Shown here piece by piece: positions 8,316-17,113 of a stretch of DNA of 64,000 nt; position 1 is the first letter of the stretch, and every line of letters starts with the position of its first letter. The DNA is taken from assembly GCA_951813545.1 (NCBI GenBank), contig OX638352.1, forward strand, positions 5,179,966 to 5,243,965. Reading direction: 5' to 3'. The notes under the pieces are model-generated. The model saw nothing but the letters and a program-made list of their open reading frames with translations. It made no database searches and was not told the DNA's origin. The stretch is from an uncultured Poribacteria bacterium. Lineage in GTDB: Bacteria > Poribacteria > WGA-4E > WGA-3G. Made by a program: the position numbers and the translations under genes.

Positions 8316-8834
8316 ATGCGCTCGTTGACAATTTCCTTACCAGATTACCTCTACAAAAAATTGACACAACAAGCGAAAGTGTCTGAAACCTCTCTTGAAG
8401 AACTTGTGTTGTTTCAGCTCAAGCGCGACGAAGCGAGGGATACCGCGTTAGCGTTCTTACAAAAGCGCGCTGGTAGGTGTTTGATAGCAAGGGAACCTAA
8501 CCTTAAAGATTCTGATTCTCTTATCTGGGTAGTTCCTATTTTCACCAACGTCGAGTCCTCTGTCAAAGTTGGGGAGATACTCGTTGATGCTAATACCGGC
8601 GAAGTTTTAAGCACAGAGCAAGACGTAACTGAAATGGTTGAAAAGGGACACGTTAGCTTCGGGTTTGAGTCTTTTGCTGCAGAGAAACAGGAACGTTTGG
8701 CAGAACTCTTGGCATTAAACAGTGAAAAAACGTTAGAATCGAAAGAAAAACAAGAAATGGAAGCACTCCTTGCTGAAGAGCAAACTCTCCAGATTCGAAA
8801 CCTCGAAACATTGGAGAAGCGACTTTTGTCATAG
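8316..8834 (+). CDS. Ribbon-helix-helix-like protein, partner of an HNH nuclease
   Basis: A 172-residue protein without a recognised full-length family. The first ~35 residues, MRSLTISLPDYLYKKLTQQA then VSETSLEELVLFQL, read like a ribbon-helix-helix DNA-binding motif (a short strand, then two helices) as found in many antitoxins. The middle (about 60-120) contains strands and an ILVDANTGEVLS hairpin. The C-terminal 50 residues are strongly charged and probably helical or coiled coil (EKTLESKEKQEMEALLAEEQ). The HNH endonuclease gene starts 13 bases after its stop, indicating co-expression. A regulatory or antitoxin-like role is plausible but is inference only. Confidence 0.7.
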   Translation: MRSLTISLPDYLYKKLTQQAKVSETSLEELVLFQLKRDEARDTALAFLQKRAGRCLIAREPNLKDSDSLIWVVPIFTNVESSVKVGEILVDANTGEVLSTEQDVTEMVEKGHVSFGFESFAAEKQERLAELLALNSEKTLESKEKQEMEALLAEEQTLQIRNLETLEKRLLS

Positions 8835-8847
8835 CGAGGTGTGATAC

Positions 8848-9255
8848 ATGCGTATAGGTAATCGGTTGCGCGGCACCGTAGCAAGCCGCGCAAATGAACG
8901 GTGTGAGTACTGCCAATATCCAGAACAATTTTCCCCATCCTCCTTTGAAGTTGACCACATTGTACCAAGATCCGCAGATGGACCGACAGAACTCAAGAAT
9001 CTTGCACTCGCCTGCTCACACTGCAACGCGCACAAAGCTACGCGCCAAACACGGACTGACACACTGACAGGAACCGATGTTAGGCTCTTCAACCCTCGAA
9101 CCGACGACTGGATAGTTCATTTTCTTTTAAATCGGGAAACCGCTGAAATTGATGGTCAAACACCTATAGGTCGGGTGACGGTTGAGACCCTCCAGATGAA
9201 TGCTGAGCAACCTATCCGAGCTCGCCAGAGTCTAATAAGACTCGAAGTTTTATGA
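8848..9255 (+). CDS. HNH endonuclease
   Basis: A 135-residue HNH nuclease. The N-terminal LRGTVASRANERCEYC carries the first zinc-binding pair C19/C22. The HNH core is VDHIVPRSADGPTELKNLAL (D36, H37, N51), followed by the second pair in CSHCN (C56, C59) and K63. The C-terminal part, with LFNPRTDDWIVHF and PIGRVTVETLQMN, is characteristic of a compact stand-alone HNH family. It binds a divalent metal and cuts DNA; the target is unknown. It follows an RHH-like gene by 13 bases and precedes a helicase with a GIY-YIG nuclease domain by 90 bases, all in the same direction. An integrated defence or mobile-DNA cassette is one possible reading. Confidence 0.88.
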   Translation: MRIGNRLRGTVASRANERCEYCQYPEQFSPSSFEVDHIVPRSADGPTELKNLALACSHCNAHKATRQTRTDTLTGTDVRLFNPRTDDWIVHFLLNRETAEIDGQTPIGRVTVETLQMNAEQPIRARQSLIRLEVL

Positions 9256-9345
9256 AGATTTGAGAAATACCACTGGCTAATGAATGCCGATTCTTGAATG
9301 ACCTCCGGTCCCTTGTAACGTTCCCGTGCTTAATCCGCTAAAAAT

Positions 9346-11085
9346 ATGAAACTTGATAGAAATCAGGAAAAAGCCGTGAATCACGTCATGGGTCCCGCTA
9401 TCGTCATTGCTGGACCCGGTAGTGGAAAAACCGCAGTCGTAACAGCACGGGTCCTGAACCTCATTCAGACCCATAACATTCCACCCTCACATATCCTCGC
9501 CATCGCCTTCAATAGAAAAGCAGTCGAAGAGATGGAAACGCGAGTCGGACGGGGACTCGCGTCCCTAAAATCCTCTGACGATACCGAAACGTCCCAAAAA
9601 CCGGTCATCCGGACACTTCATGCGTTCGGCAAAGACATTATCAGCGAAAACTATGAACGCGCTGGATTTAGAGAATTGCCAACGATTTGGACGGGGCAAA
9701 TAGATCAAATCGTTGCCGAAGAACAAAGACAAATTGAACGAGAAACCTCCACAACCGATGTCGCTATCTATAAAATAGAGAGCAAAAAGACAGGCAAATG
9801 TTACATCGGACAGACAACAAACCCAGATCGACGACGCAAGGAACACTTTGATCACTCATCAAACGATAGACTCCGTCAAGCAATCCGATCTGAAGGAGAG
9901 ACACAATTCAGTTTTGAGATGCTTGAGCGGGTCCCAGGACGAGAGGCGAATCGTCGTGAAGCACACTGGATCGCGTTTTATAGAGACCGAGCGAGTGTGT
10001 TCAACCGTGCCGATCCGTTGCGGATGCAGTACAGCAACCAGCTCATTCTTGAAATGTTCTGCCAGCATTTCGGCATCGTCTATGAGGAGCATCTCGATAG
10101 ACATCCCGACTTCGAGAATCTCCGCGATCGCTTCAACGATATAAAAGAGACCGTTATGCGAACGAAACGGCAGGTTACTGAAGGACTCTTCGACCCAAAG
10201 ACGCTTGACGATCGCGTGGCACGAGCATTTGCCGAAAAATACGAAACGCTCAAAACTGTAGCAAACGCTGTCGATTTCGAGGATATGATTATCCATGCAG
10301 CGAACCTGCTTGAGACTTGTCCAGACCTCCGTCAAACTTACCGAGACAAATACCCCTACCTACTTGTTGACGAGTTCCAAGACATCTCGCCAGCGGACTT
10401 TCGACTGATTTCGCTTTTATCAGAGAATCTTTTCGCCGTCGGTGATGACGACCAAGCGATTTACAGTTTTCGCGGTGGAGACTCCGAGATTATGCAGGCA
10501 TTCACGAAACGGCGGGATGTGAAAAGGTATGAAATCACGCGCAATTATCGTTCCACATCAATGATTGTTGAACACGCAAGAGCCTTGATTGAGCGAAACG
10601 AACCGCGAATCCGCAAAAACCTTCGCGCCCACAATCCGATACAGCGACACATAAAAATCGTGGAGACAACCCCCGAAACTGTAGAAACAGCCTTATTGCG
10701 CGAGTTGGAATCGGCAGGAGAAACCGCTGTTTTGGCACGCACCAACTATGAAACCGAACAGATTCAAGAGATGCTTTCCAACCACCCGAACCCTATCGAA
10801 GTAACCACGATTCACAAAGCGAAGGGTAGAGAATGGGAAAAAGTTATTCTCATCCACAATACGTTGGAGCGTCGCTTCCCGCGTCGTGATAGTATACACA
10901 CAGAGGAGCGTCGTGTTTTCTATGTTGCGATGACGCGTGCCAAGGTGGAACTCGCTGTGCTCGGTGGACAGTGTCCATTCGTACCGGAGTTTGAGAAAAT
11001 CCCTAAAAATGTTGACTACTATCTTCGGCAGTTTGGGTATTGGCGAGCGAGAAGGAGAATGAAAAAAGAAGACGATATAAAATAG
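9346..11085 (+). CDS. UvrD/Rep-type helicase with an internal GIY-YIG nuclease domain
   Basis: A 579-residue superfamily 1A helicase. Helicase motifs in order: Walker A GPGSGKT (23-29), motif Ia AFNRKA (54-59), TLHAFG (90-95), Walker B VDEFQD (341-346), GDDDQAIYSFRG (366-377), ITRNYRST (397-404), VTTIHKAKGREWE (486-498) and FYVAMTRAK (525-533). Between TLHAFG and FEDMI, where domain 1B lies, is a complete GIY-YIG nuclease fold at about 138-212: AIYKI (140-144), YIG (153-155), R162-R164, and the catalytic-type E205 in EAHWIAFY. Only about 80 residues separate the motifs that usually flank domain 2B, so 2B is much reduced. The frame is unbroken. Predicted to unwind and cut DNA; it follows an HNH nuclease gene in the same direction. 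Confidence 0.9.
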   Translation: MKLDRNQEKAVNHVMGPAIVIAGPGSGKTAVVTARVLNLIQTHNIPPSHILAIAFNRKAVEEMETRVGRGLASLKSSDDTETSQKPVIRTLHAFGKDIISENYERAGFRELPTIWTGQIDQIVAEEQRQIERETSTTDVAIYKIESKKTGKCYIGQTTNPDRRRKEHFDHSSNDRLRQAIRSEGETQFSFEMLERVPGREANRREAHWIAFYRDRASVFNRADPLRMQYSNQLILEMFCQHFGIVYEEHLDRHPDFENLRDRFNDIKETVMRTKRQVTEGLFDPKTLDDRVARAFAEKYETLKTVANAVDFEDMIIHAANLLETCPDLRQTYRDKYPYLLVDEFQDISPADFRLISLLSENLFAVGDDDQAIYSFRGGDSEIMQAFTKRRDVKRYEITRNYRSTSMIVEHARALIERNEPRIRKNLRAHNPIQRHIKIVETTPETVETALLRELESAGETAVLARTNYETEQIQEMLSNHPNPIEVTTIHKAKGREWEKVILIHNTLERRFPRRDSIHTEERRVFYVAMTRAKVELAVLGGQCPFVPEFEKIPKNVDYYLRQFGYWRARRRMKKEDDIK

Positions 11086-11147
11086 GAATTGTGCTACAAT
11101 CGTTGATGATAAACTGCTCCACAACAAACCCGTAGCCCAATTTCTAT

Positions 11148-13073
11148 ATGGTAAACGCAACCTTGAAAAAGCAAAATTTCCATCCCGGCGTAACGTTTCG
11201 TGCTATTATACTCGGTTTGCTACTGATCCCGGTGAATACCTACTTCATCATGGCAAACCACCTCAAGTTTTGGAGCACCCTCCCGACCACGATGTCACTC
11301 ATCTATAACGTGATTATCACGTTGATGGTGCTTATCCCCTTCAATCTGTTGTTGAATCGGTTTCTGCCGCGGTTCGCCCTCAGACAGGGTGAGCTGCTGA
11401 CGGTTTTCGTGATGCTGTCGCTCTCCTCCGCGATCGCAGGACACGACATGATGCAAACGGTCATCCCCACCATATCGGACGGGTATTGGTTTGCGACCCC
11501 TGAAAATGAATGGAAACAACTTTTCTGGCGGTATCTCCCGCCATGGCTCACGTCTAACAATGAGGCAAGTCTACAAGCATTCTATGACGGAGAGAGCACT
11601 ATCTACACAAAGGTGCATCTGCTGGGTTGGCTACGCCCGATTCTTTGGTGGACAGTTTTTCTGACTGTCCTCATCTGGGTAATGATCTGCTTAGACGTTT
11701 TTCTCCGAAAACAGTGGATTGAGCGGGAACGGTTGACGTACCCTATCGTGCAATTGCCGTTGGAAATGACAAGGCTTGACGGACGACTTTTCCGTTCTAA
11801 GATGATGTGGCTGGGGTTCGCCATCGCGGGTGGCATCAACCTCATCAACGGCTTTCATGTCCTCTTCCCAGAGATCCCAGAAGTCCCAGTGCGGCACGCC
11901 GAAATTGGGCAATACTTCACCCAAAAGCCGTGGAGATCGATGGGGTGGACACCGGTTTATATCCGATCGTTTGCCGTTGGACTTGCTTTCCTCATGCCGT
12001 TGGAGATGTCGTTTTCAATTTGGTTCTTCTACTGGTTCTGGAAAGCGCAACGGATACTGGGCAGTGCGCTCGGGCTTGATGTTATGCCGGGGTTTCCATA
12101 CGACTGGCAACAGGTAATGGGCGGATATCTCGTGCTTGCCTGTTTTGCCCTGTGGGGTGGACGACGTTATTTTCTCTCGGTCCTCAAATATGTCTTCCGA
12201 GTGCGCAAATCACCAGGAAACATCGACGACAGTGGAGAACCGATGCGCTACCGCTGGGCAGCGATTGGACTCGCCTGTGGTCTGTTCTTTCTATTCGCTT
12301 TTTCACGGCAAGGTGGGATGGAATTTTGGACGATCGGTCTCTACTTTTTAATCTACTACCTATTGGCGATGAGTCTGACGCGTATCCGTGCTGAAGTTGG
12401 ACCGCCGACGATTCGGACGTACGCAACGCCCCACGATATCCTCACCGATATTTTCGGCACCCGACTCATTTCACGCGGCAGTTTAACGATGATGCGCCTT
12501 TATCTAACCTTCAATCGAGGCTCGCGTGCCCATCCGATGCCTCACACGCTCGAAGGTTTCAAACTCGCTGAAGAAACCGGCATGCGTTCTGGTAGACTGA
12601 TTGTGGCGATGATGTTCGCCGCGGTGATCGGCATTCTCGCATCGTTTTGGGCATACTTCGTTGTTGGATACAAAATCGGTGTTGTCAGCGACCTCGGCAC
12701 CGGAGGCTATAATCTTCTGCAAAGTTGGATTCAGCATCCAGTTGACACAGATGTTCCTGCCGTAATTTTTATAGGTATCGGAGCACTCTTCACTGGTTTC
12801 TTCTGGTGGCTCCGCACCCTGTTTCCATTTTGGCCCCTCCATCCTGCTGGTTATATGGTCGCTGGTGAAAAATCGACGATCGGTCGGTTGTGGTTTTCTA
12901 TATTCATCAGTTGGGGCATTAAAACAATTCTGCTGAAAGTGGGTGGGATTCGTTCCTATCGCAAAGCATACCCACTCTTTTTAGGACTAATTCTTGGTGA
13001 ATTCATGGTGGGTGGCGTATGGGTGCTGATCCGGCTCTTTACAGGGATACAGATGTATTCGTTTTATAGATAA
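11148..13073 (+). CDS. DUF6785/DUF6784-like polytopic membrane protein (paralogue 1)
   Basis: A 641-residue protein with roughly a dozen or more hydrophobic segments in the cytoplasmic membrane. It shares landmarks with two other proteins in the window (24967-27000 and 40068-41966): FATPENEW in a loop after the third segment, RKQWIERERLTYPIVQLP, the aromatic WFFYWFWKAQ, RAEVGPPT, and the C-terminal SYRKAYPLFLGLILGEF. I recognise the family as DUF6785/DUF6784. The N-terminal LGLLLIPVNTY and the C-terminal GLILGEF faintly resemble oligopeptide-transporter (OPT) proteins, so a transport role is possible but unproven. It starts 62 bases after the helicase gene and precedes a dehydrogenase gene. 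Confidence 0.85.
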   Translation: MVNATLKKQNFHPGVTFRAIILGLLLIPVNTYFIMANHLKFWSTLPTTMSLIYNVIITLMVLIPFNLLLNRFLPRFALRQGELLTVFVMLSLSSAIAGHDMMQTVIPTISDGYWFATPENEWKQLFWRYLPPWLTSNNEASLQAFYDGESTIYTKVHLLGWLRPILWWTVFLTVLIWVMICLDVFLRKQWIERERLTYPIVQLPLEMTRLDGRLFRSKMMWLGFAIAGGINLINGFHVLFPEIPEVPVRHAEIGQYFTQKPWRSMGWTPVYIRSFAVGLAFLMPLEMSFSIWFFYWFWKAQRILGSALGLDVMPGFPYDWQQVMGGYLVLACFALWGGRRYFLSVLKYVFRVRKSPGNIDDSGEPMRYRWAAIGLACGLFFLFAFSRQGGMEFWTIGLYFLIYYLLAMSLTRIRAEVGPPTIRTYATPHDILTDIFGTRLISRGSLTMMRLYLTFNRGSRAHPMPHTLEGFKLAEETGMRSGRLIVAMMFAAVIGILASFWAYFVVGYKIGVVSDLGTGGYNLLQSWIQHPVDTDVPAVIFIGIGALFTGFFWWLRTLFPFWPLHPAGYMVAGEKSTIGRLWFSIFISWGIKTILLKVGGIRSYRKAYPLFLGLILGEFMVGGVWVLIRLFTGIQMYSFYR

Positions 13074-13075
13074 AA

Positions 13076-13190
13076 GCAGTCAGCAGTCGGCGATCAGCAG
13101 TCAGAAAGAGTTTTCTTGTGACAGAGAAAACGATAGCAACTACCACGCGAGTTACTGATAGCTGAGTGCCGAGAGCCGATAGCGATAAAA
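13076..13190. repeat. Palindromic dispersed element made of degenerate heptamers
   Basis: The left arm at about 13089-13107 reads GTCGGCGATCAGCAGTCAG. The right arm, in reverse complement, reads CTCGGCACTCAGCTATCAG. Both are strings of TCGGCnn/TCAGCnn words, so the arms can pair. A core containing TGTGAC, GAAAACG and GCAACT lies between them. Related copies are at 49134-49198 and 50643-50750, with partial ones at 3324-3461 and 38325-38385. Confidence 0.65.
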
Positions 13191-13204
13191 AAAGGAGATA
13201 AAAC

Positions 13205-14221
13205 ATGAAATTAGCAGTTCTTTCCTATAGCCATCACGGACGGAGTATGGCGCGCACGGCGCACGGACTCGGACATGAGATCGTGGGTGTGATGGATGCT
13301 GAGGCGGGTCCTCGACAACAGTTGGTGGACGACTTTGAATGCCCCGGATTTGAAACGGCAGCAGCATGCCTTGATGAAAGTAAACCGGACGCTGTACTCG
13401 TCGCAGGAAAACATATTGAGATGGGGGATCATGTACAGGCATGTGTAGATCGGCGTATACCCTACCTCTTGGACAAACCGTTCGCCGACTGTGCAGATCG
13501 GTTGCGTTCCGCTGCAGAGGCATCCGAAAAGCACGGTGTATTCAGCGCGCTTACGTTACCGAATCGTGTAAGCCGAATCGTGAGTGTTGTTAAAGAGATG
13601 GTCGCTGACGGTAGTTTGGGAGAACTGACCTTATACAACAGCAGACTGAATAATGGTCCGCCGTCTCGTTACGATCCGACACCGTCTTATTGGCACAACA
13701 ATCCGAGTATATCCGGTGGCGGATGCTGGGCAGTTGAGTCTGCACACGGTATTGATACATTCCTCCAGTTCGTCGGTGATGCGCCAATTACCGTTGTTGG
13801 TGCGGTCATGTCGAACGCCATGTACAACCGAGGTGTAGAGGATAGCGGTATCGGTATGCTACGAACAGAGAGCGGTATCACGGGTATTATTGAATCCGGT
13901 TACAACTATCCATCTGGCACACGCGGTGGCGACCACTTCTTTCGATTTATCGGAACGAAGGCATCGGTATTCGAGCAGTACGGTCGCAACGGTGAACCCT
14001 TGATTGAAGTACATACCACGGAGGGTGTCCAGTTCAGCGAAGATATCTCACATGGTGCCCGAATGCAGGGTGTCATGCGTAAAGCATTTGATGCTATCCG
14101 CGACGGCGACACCTTCGAGCCGACGGTTGCCGATGCGGTAAAGATCCTTGAGATTCAAGATGCCGTCTATGCACACGCCCGACAGGGAGTGGCAACACAC
14201 GGACCGCATCCGATGGGTTGA
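13205..14221 (+). CDS. Gfo/Idh/MocA-family oxidoreductase
   Basis: A 338-residue NAD(P)-dependent dehydrogenase-like protein. The N-terminal Rossmann domain (about 1-120) ends in the family motif LLDKPFA, the usual EKP-type sequence with D in place of E. The C-terminal alpha/beta domain includes GGGCWAVESAHGIDTFLQF, where the H lies near the expected catalytic position. The dinucleotide-binding loop is unusual: SYSHHGRSMA replaces the GxGxxG pattern, so cofactor binding may differ or be lost. The ATG at 13205 follows AAAGGAG at good spacing. Substrates in this family are generally sugars or polyols; this one cannot be assigned. It is followed by a lactonase-like gene in the same direction. 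Confidence 0.85.
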   Translation: MKLAVLSYSHHGRSMARTAHGLGHEIVGVMDAEAGPRQQLVDDFECPGFETAAACLDESKPDAVLVAGKHIEMGDHVQACVDRRIPYLLDKPFADCADRLRSAAEASEKHGVFSALTLPNRVSRIVSVVKEMVADGSLGELTLYNSRLNNGPPSRYDPTPSYWHNNPSISGGGCWAVESAHGIDTFLQFVGDAPITVVGAVMSNAMYNRGVEDSGIGMLRTESGITGIIESGYNYPSGTRGGDHFFRFIGTKASVFEQYGRNGEPLIEVHTTEGVQFSEDISHGARMQGVMRKAFDAIRDGDTFEPTVADAVKILEIQDAVYAHARQGVATHGPHPMG

Positions 14222-14370
14222 CAGTCTTCACGATGTATGCTAAAATCCTTCCATTCAAAATAGGTTGGAACACCACTAAACGCTATCTCTTGTAAATACC
14301 CGTGTTTCCGAAAACAGTGCACTGCGTAAGTCCTATGTCTATTAAAAGCAAGTTACACTAAGGAGGGAGT

Positions 14371-15381
14371 ATGCCAAATCTACAACTATCTCAAACCGTC
14401 GTATGCACCTTGGCACCTATATTGATTGGGAATACCGAAGGTAGGGACACCATTATTGCCCCTGGTGCGGAACTCGAAGAACTTTACGGCGACGCACATT
14501 TCACAGAAGGACCCACCGTCGCACCAGACGAAACGGTCTATTTCAGCGACATCACCTTCACAGATCAAACGGATATGCAAGCCGGACATATCATGAGATA
14601 CAACCCAGAGACCGGAGAAACAAGCGTTTTCCGTTCTCCGAGTGGGATGTCCAACGGTATGGAATTTGACGCGCAGGGTCGGTTGGTTGTTGCGGAAGGT
14701 GCGGATTTCGGAGGACGCAGGATTACCCGGACAGACATGAAGACCGGCAAAAGTGAAATTATCGCTGGATTATATAACGGAAGCCCTTTCAATTCACCGA
14801 ACGATCTCACGATAGATGAACAGGGACGCATCTATTTTACGGATCCACGGTACGCTGGAAATGAACCGGTCGAACAACCCGTCTTTGGTGTCTATCGGAT
14901 CGATCCAAATGGTTCTGTTCATCTCGTTGTTACAGATGGCGGAAAACCGAACGGTGTAGCGGTCTCCCCGGATCAACAAACCCTTTATGTCATCAGCCAC
15001 GACAACGGCGCGATGGGAAGTTTCCCTGATGAAGTGCCACTGCGTAAGGGACGTATGGCACTCCTCGCTTACGATCTCTCACCGGAAGGTACTGCGACTT
15101 TCCGAAAAGTGCTTGTTGACTACGCGCCACAGGACGGTCCAGACGGTATGGTCGTTGATGCAGAGGGGAATCTCTGGGTGGCAGTCCGCGATGAGACCCG
15201 ACCCGGGGTTCGCGTTTACTCGTCTGACGGTGAAGAACTGGCGTACGTCAAGACCCCTGATAAACCGACGAACGTTGCATTCGGACATGGCAAAACGAGC
15301 AAGACGCTCTACATCACGGCAGAAAATTGCCTCTACAGTATCCAAACGATGAAAGAAGGGTATCACCTACCACCGCAGTAG
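14371..15381 (+). CDS. SMP-30/gluconolactonase/LRE-family protein
   Basis: A 336-residue six-bladed beta-propeller of the gluconolactonase family, which hydrolyses sugar lactones or related esters using a bound divalent metal. Family segments include FTEGPTVAPDETVYFSDI, SNGMEFDAQGRLVVAEG, SPNDLTIDEQGRIYFTDPRY, PNGVAVSPDQQTLYV and DGPDGMVVDAEGNLWVA, with the expected Glu (FTEGP), Asn (SPND) and Asp (GPDG) metal ligands. A strong AAGGAGGGAGT precedes the ATG at 14371. The first 25 residues are mildly hydrophobic but not a convincing signal peptide. Its position after a Gfo/Idh/MocA dehydrogenase is consistent with a sugar-oxidation pair (dehydrogenase producing a lactone, lactonase opening it), which is inference. 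Confidence 0.88.
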   Translation: MPNLQLSQTVVCTLAPILIGNTEGRDTIIAPGAELEELYGDAHFTEGPTVAPDETVYFSDITFTDQTDMQAGHIMRYNPETGETSVFRSPSGMSNGMEFDAQGRLVVAEGADFGGRRITRTDMKTGKSEIIAGLYNGSPFNSPNDLTIDEQGRIYFTDPRYAGNEPVEQPVFGVYRIDPNGSVHLVVTDGGKPNGVAVSPDQQTLYVISHDNGAMGSFPDEVPLRKGRMALLAYDLSPEGTATFRKVLVDYAPQDGPDGMVVDAEGNLWVAVRDETRPGVRVYSSDGEELAYVKTPDKPTNVAFGHGKTSKTLYITAENCLYSIQTMKEGYHLPPQ

Positions 15382-15394
15382 TGCCCTATCTCAA

Positions 15395-16795
15395 TCAAAT
15401 ATCTGGATGGAGATCGTGCCACGGCGTTGCACGCTCATAAGCGTGTCCAACTCGACACAACAACGGCTCTGTCAAGTGTTTCCCGACAAACTGAATGCTC
15501 AACGGTAGCCCTTCGCTATTCATGCCACACGGCACAGATAGCGTTGGTGCACCGTTGTAGTCAAACGGCACAGTAAACCGTTGAAACTTCGGGTCCCGGG
15601 CTTCATACTGCCCATACAACATCTCTGGCGTGACGGCGTGCGGTGGTGCGGACATTGATGGACACACCAGTACATCGATCGCCTCAAACACCCTTCTGAG
15701 ATGCCCTGTGCAGGCGGCTCTCAAATTGTTCGCTCTTGCATAGTCAGCACCTGTTACCTTCGCACCCATATCAAGCCATCCTCGGAACCAAGGTGCGTAA
15801 GCGTCTCGTTGGGATGGATAGGTTGCTGCGTGTGCCGCGACTGCCCCTGCCGAACACAATGTGGGCCATGCGGAGACGTATTCGTCCACATTCGGCAATT
15901 GCACTTCAACAATTTCAGCACCTTGATCAGCGAGAATTCCCACGCCCGCGCACACCGCTTCGGCGAGTTCAGTGTCAATATCGTTGGTTGCATAGTTCTC
16001 GTCAAACCCAATACGGATACCTTGTAGATCCTGCCCTATTCCCTCAAGCATATTCGGGACAGGATTTGGCAGAGAGGTCGGATCGTTCGGGTCAGAACCA
16101 GCGATCGCCTCAAGCATAATCCCTGCATCAGCGACACTTCGCGTCATTGGACCGACATGATCCATCGATTCAGCAAGCGCGAGTACACCGTAACGACTCA
16201 CCCTACCCCATGTCGGTTTTATCCCCACAATGCCACATGCTGCAGAAGGAAATCGGATTGAACCGCCTGTATCGCTGCCAAGCGAACCGGAGCATAGTCC
16301 TGCCGCCGTTGCGACTCCAGAACCACTTGACGATGAACCTGTCCATCGATCAGGATTCCACGGATTCTTAGGGATGTCGAATTCAGGGTTGTAACCTCCC
16401 ATTGCACCCTCGGTCAGGTTGAGTTTTCCAAGCAGGACAGCACCCGCTGCTTCAAGTTTTGTGATGACCGTGGCATCAAACGTAGGGACATGGTTTGCGA
16501 GTACTTTCGCCGCGCCCATCGTGCGGACACCCTTCGTAAAGCAGAGATCCTTTACTGCAATCGGCACACCGTGAAGTGGACCGCGATACGTTCCCGATTC
16601 AATCTCTCGCTCCGCCTGCTGTGCAGCAGCTATCGCTGCGTCCGCCATCACTGTGGCGTAACTCATCAATTGAGCGTCGAGTTGGTCAATGCGCGTCAAC
16701 ATCGCAGTTGTAATATCCACAGGTGATAACTGCTGAGAAGCAATCCGCTCTGCAATCTCGGTGATAGTTCTGAAGTGAAGTGCCGTTTCACGCAT
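15395..16795 (-). CDS. Amidase-signature family protein (GatA-like)
   Basis: A 466-residue amidase-signature enzyme. The Ser-cisSer-Lys triad is recognisable: K82 in GVPIAVKDLCF, the Gly/Ser-rich stretch GSSSSGSG at 153-160 containing the cis-Ser, and nucleophile S179 in GSDTGGSIRFP. It resembles the GatA subunit of Asp/Glu-tRNA amidotransferase, but gatB and gatC are not adjacent, so a stand-alone amidase acting on small amides is at least as likely. It is transcribed towards the lactonase gene, with 13 bases between the two stop codons. Substrate not determinable from sequence. Confidence 0.88.
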   Translation of the reverse strand: MRETALHFRTITEIAERIASQQLSPVDITTAMLTRIDQLDAQLMSYATVMADAAIAAAQQAEREIESGTYRGPLHGVPIAVKDLCFTKGVRTMGAAKVLANHVPTFDATVITKLEAAGAVLLGKLNLTEGAMGGYNPEFDIPKNPWNPDRWTGSSSSGSGVATAAGLCSGSLGSDTGGSIRFPSAACGIVGIKPTWGRVSRYGVLALAESMDHVGPMTRSVADAGIMLEAIAGSDPNDPTSLPNPVPNMLEGIGQDLQGIRIGFDENYATNDIDTELAEAVCAGVGILADQGAEIVEVQLPNVDEYVSAWPTLCSAGAVAAHAATYPSQRDAYAPWFRGWLDMGAKVTGADYARANNLRAACTGHLRRVFEAIDVLVCPSMSAPPHAVTPEMLYGQYEARDPKFQRFTVPFDYNGAPTLSVPCGMNSEGLPLSIQFVGKHLTEPLLCRVGHAYERATPWHDLHPDI

Positions 16796-16817
16796 ATCCT
16801 CTCCTCTTGTTATTAAC

Positions 16818-16945
16818 AGGACTTACGCAATTTACGTTCGTCGCTACTATGTTCCGCAGGATGGCTTCGGCTTTCGTGCCCTACGTGCTTCAGGTTCGGA
16901 TGTGAACAGAGCCCCATCCGAACAGCGTTTTGATGCGTAAGCCCT
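16818..16945. repeat. MITE-like element with 12-bp inverted ends
   Basis: AGGACTTACGCA at 16818-16829 and TGCGTAAGCCCT at 16934-16945 are inverted repeats matching at 11 of 12 positions and enclosing 128 bp with no coding capacity. Related single ends (GCGTAAGTCCT, AGGACCTACGCA) occur near 14328 and 57112, which suggests a dispersed family. No clear target duplication was seen. Confidence 0.45.
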
Positions 16946-16977
16946 AATAAAAGTAGCAGGCACAGTCCGTATGCCGT

Positions 16978-17107
16978 TTATCCCAACTGGAAAATGCCGT
17001 TATAATATGTACCTATGTAGAACTCCGTGCCAGCTGCGTCTATTGTCATAACTGATCGGGGGCCAAACCACACCTCCCGATGCCACGGTGGGATTTTCCA
17101 TCTGTTG
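16978..17107 (-). pseudogene. Possible C-terminal remnant of a beta-propeller protein
   Basis: Just downstream of the PhyH gene, the minus strand is open for about 43 codons and ends at a TAA (16978-16980). It reads RWKIPPWHREVWFGPRSVMT and ends FYIGTYYNGIFQLG. The ending resembles the last blade of BNR/WD40-like repeat proteins, which often close with a YxGTYxNGIF pattern. There is no start codon in a sensible place and the frame is closed upstream by a TGA overlapping the PhyH end. If real, it is the tail of a gene whose body has been lost. Confidence 0.35.
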
Positions 17108-17113
17108 AGGCGA

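Noticed and set aside
15395-16795. gatA of the tRNA amidotransferase
   Set aside because: Amidase-signature residues are present, but gatB and gatC are not adjacent, so the symbol was not assigned.
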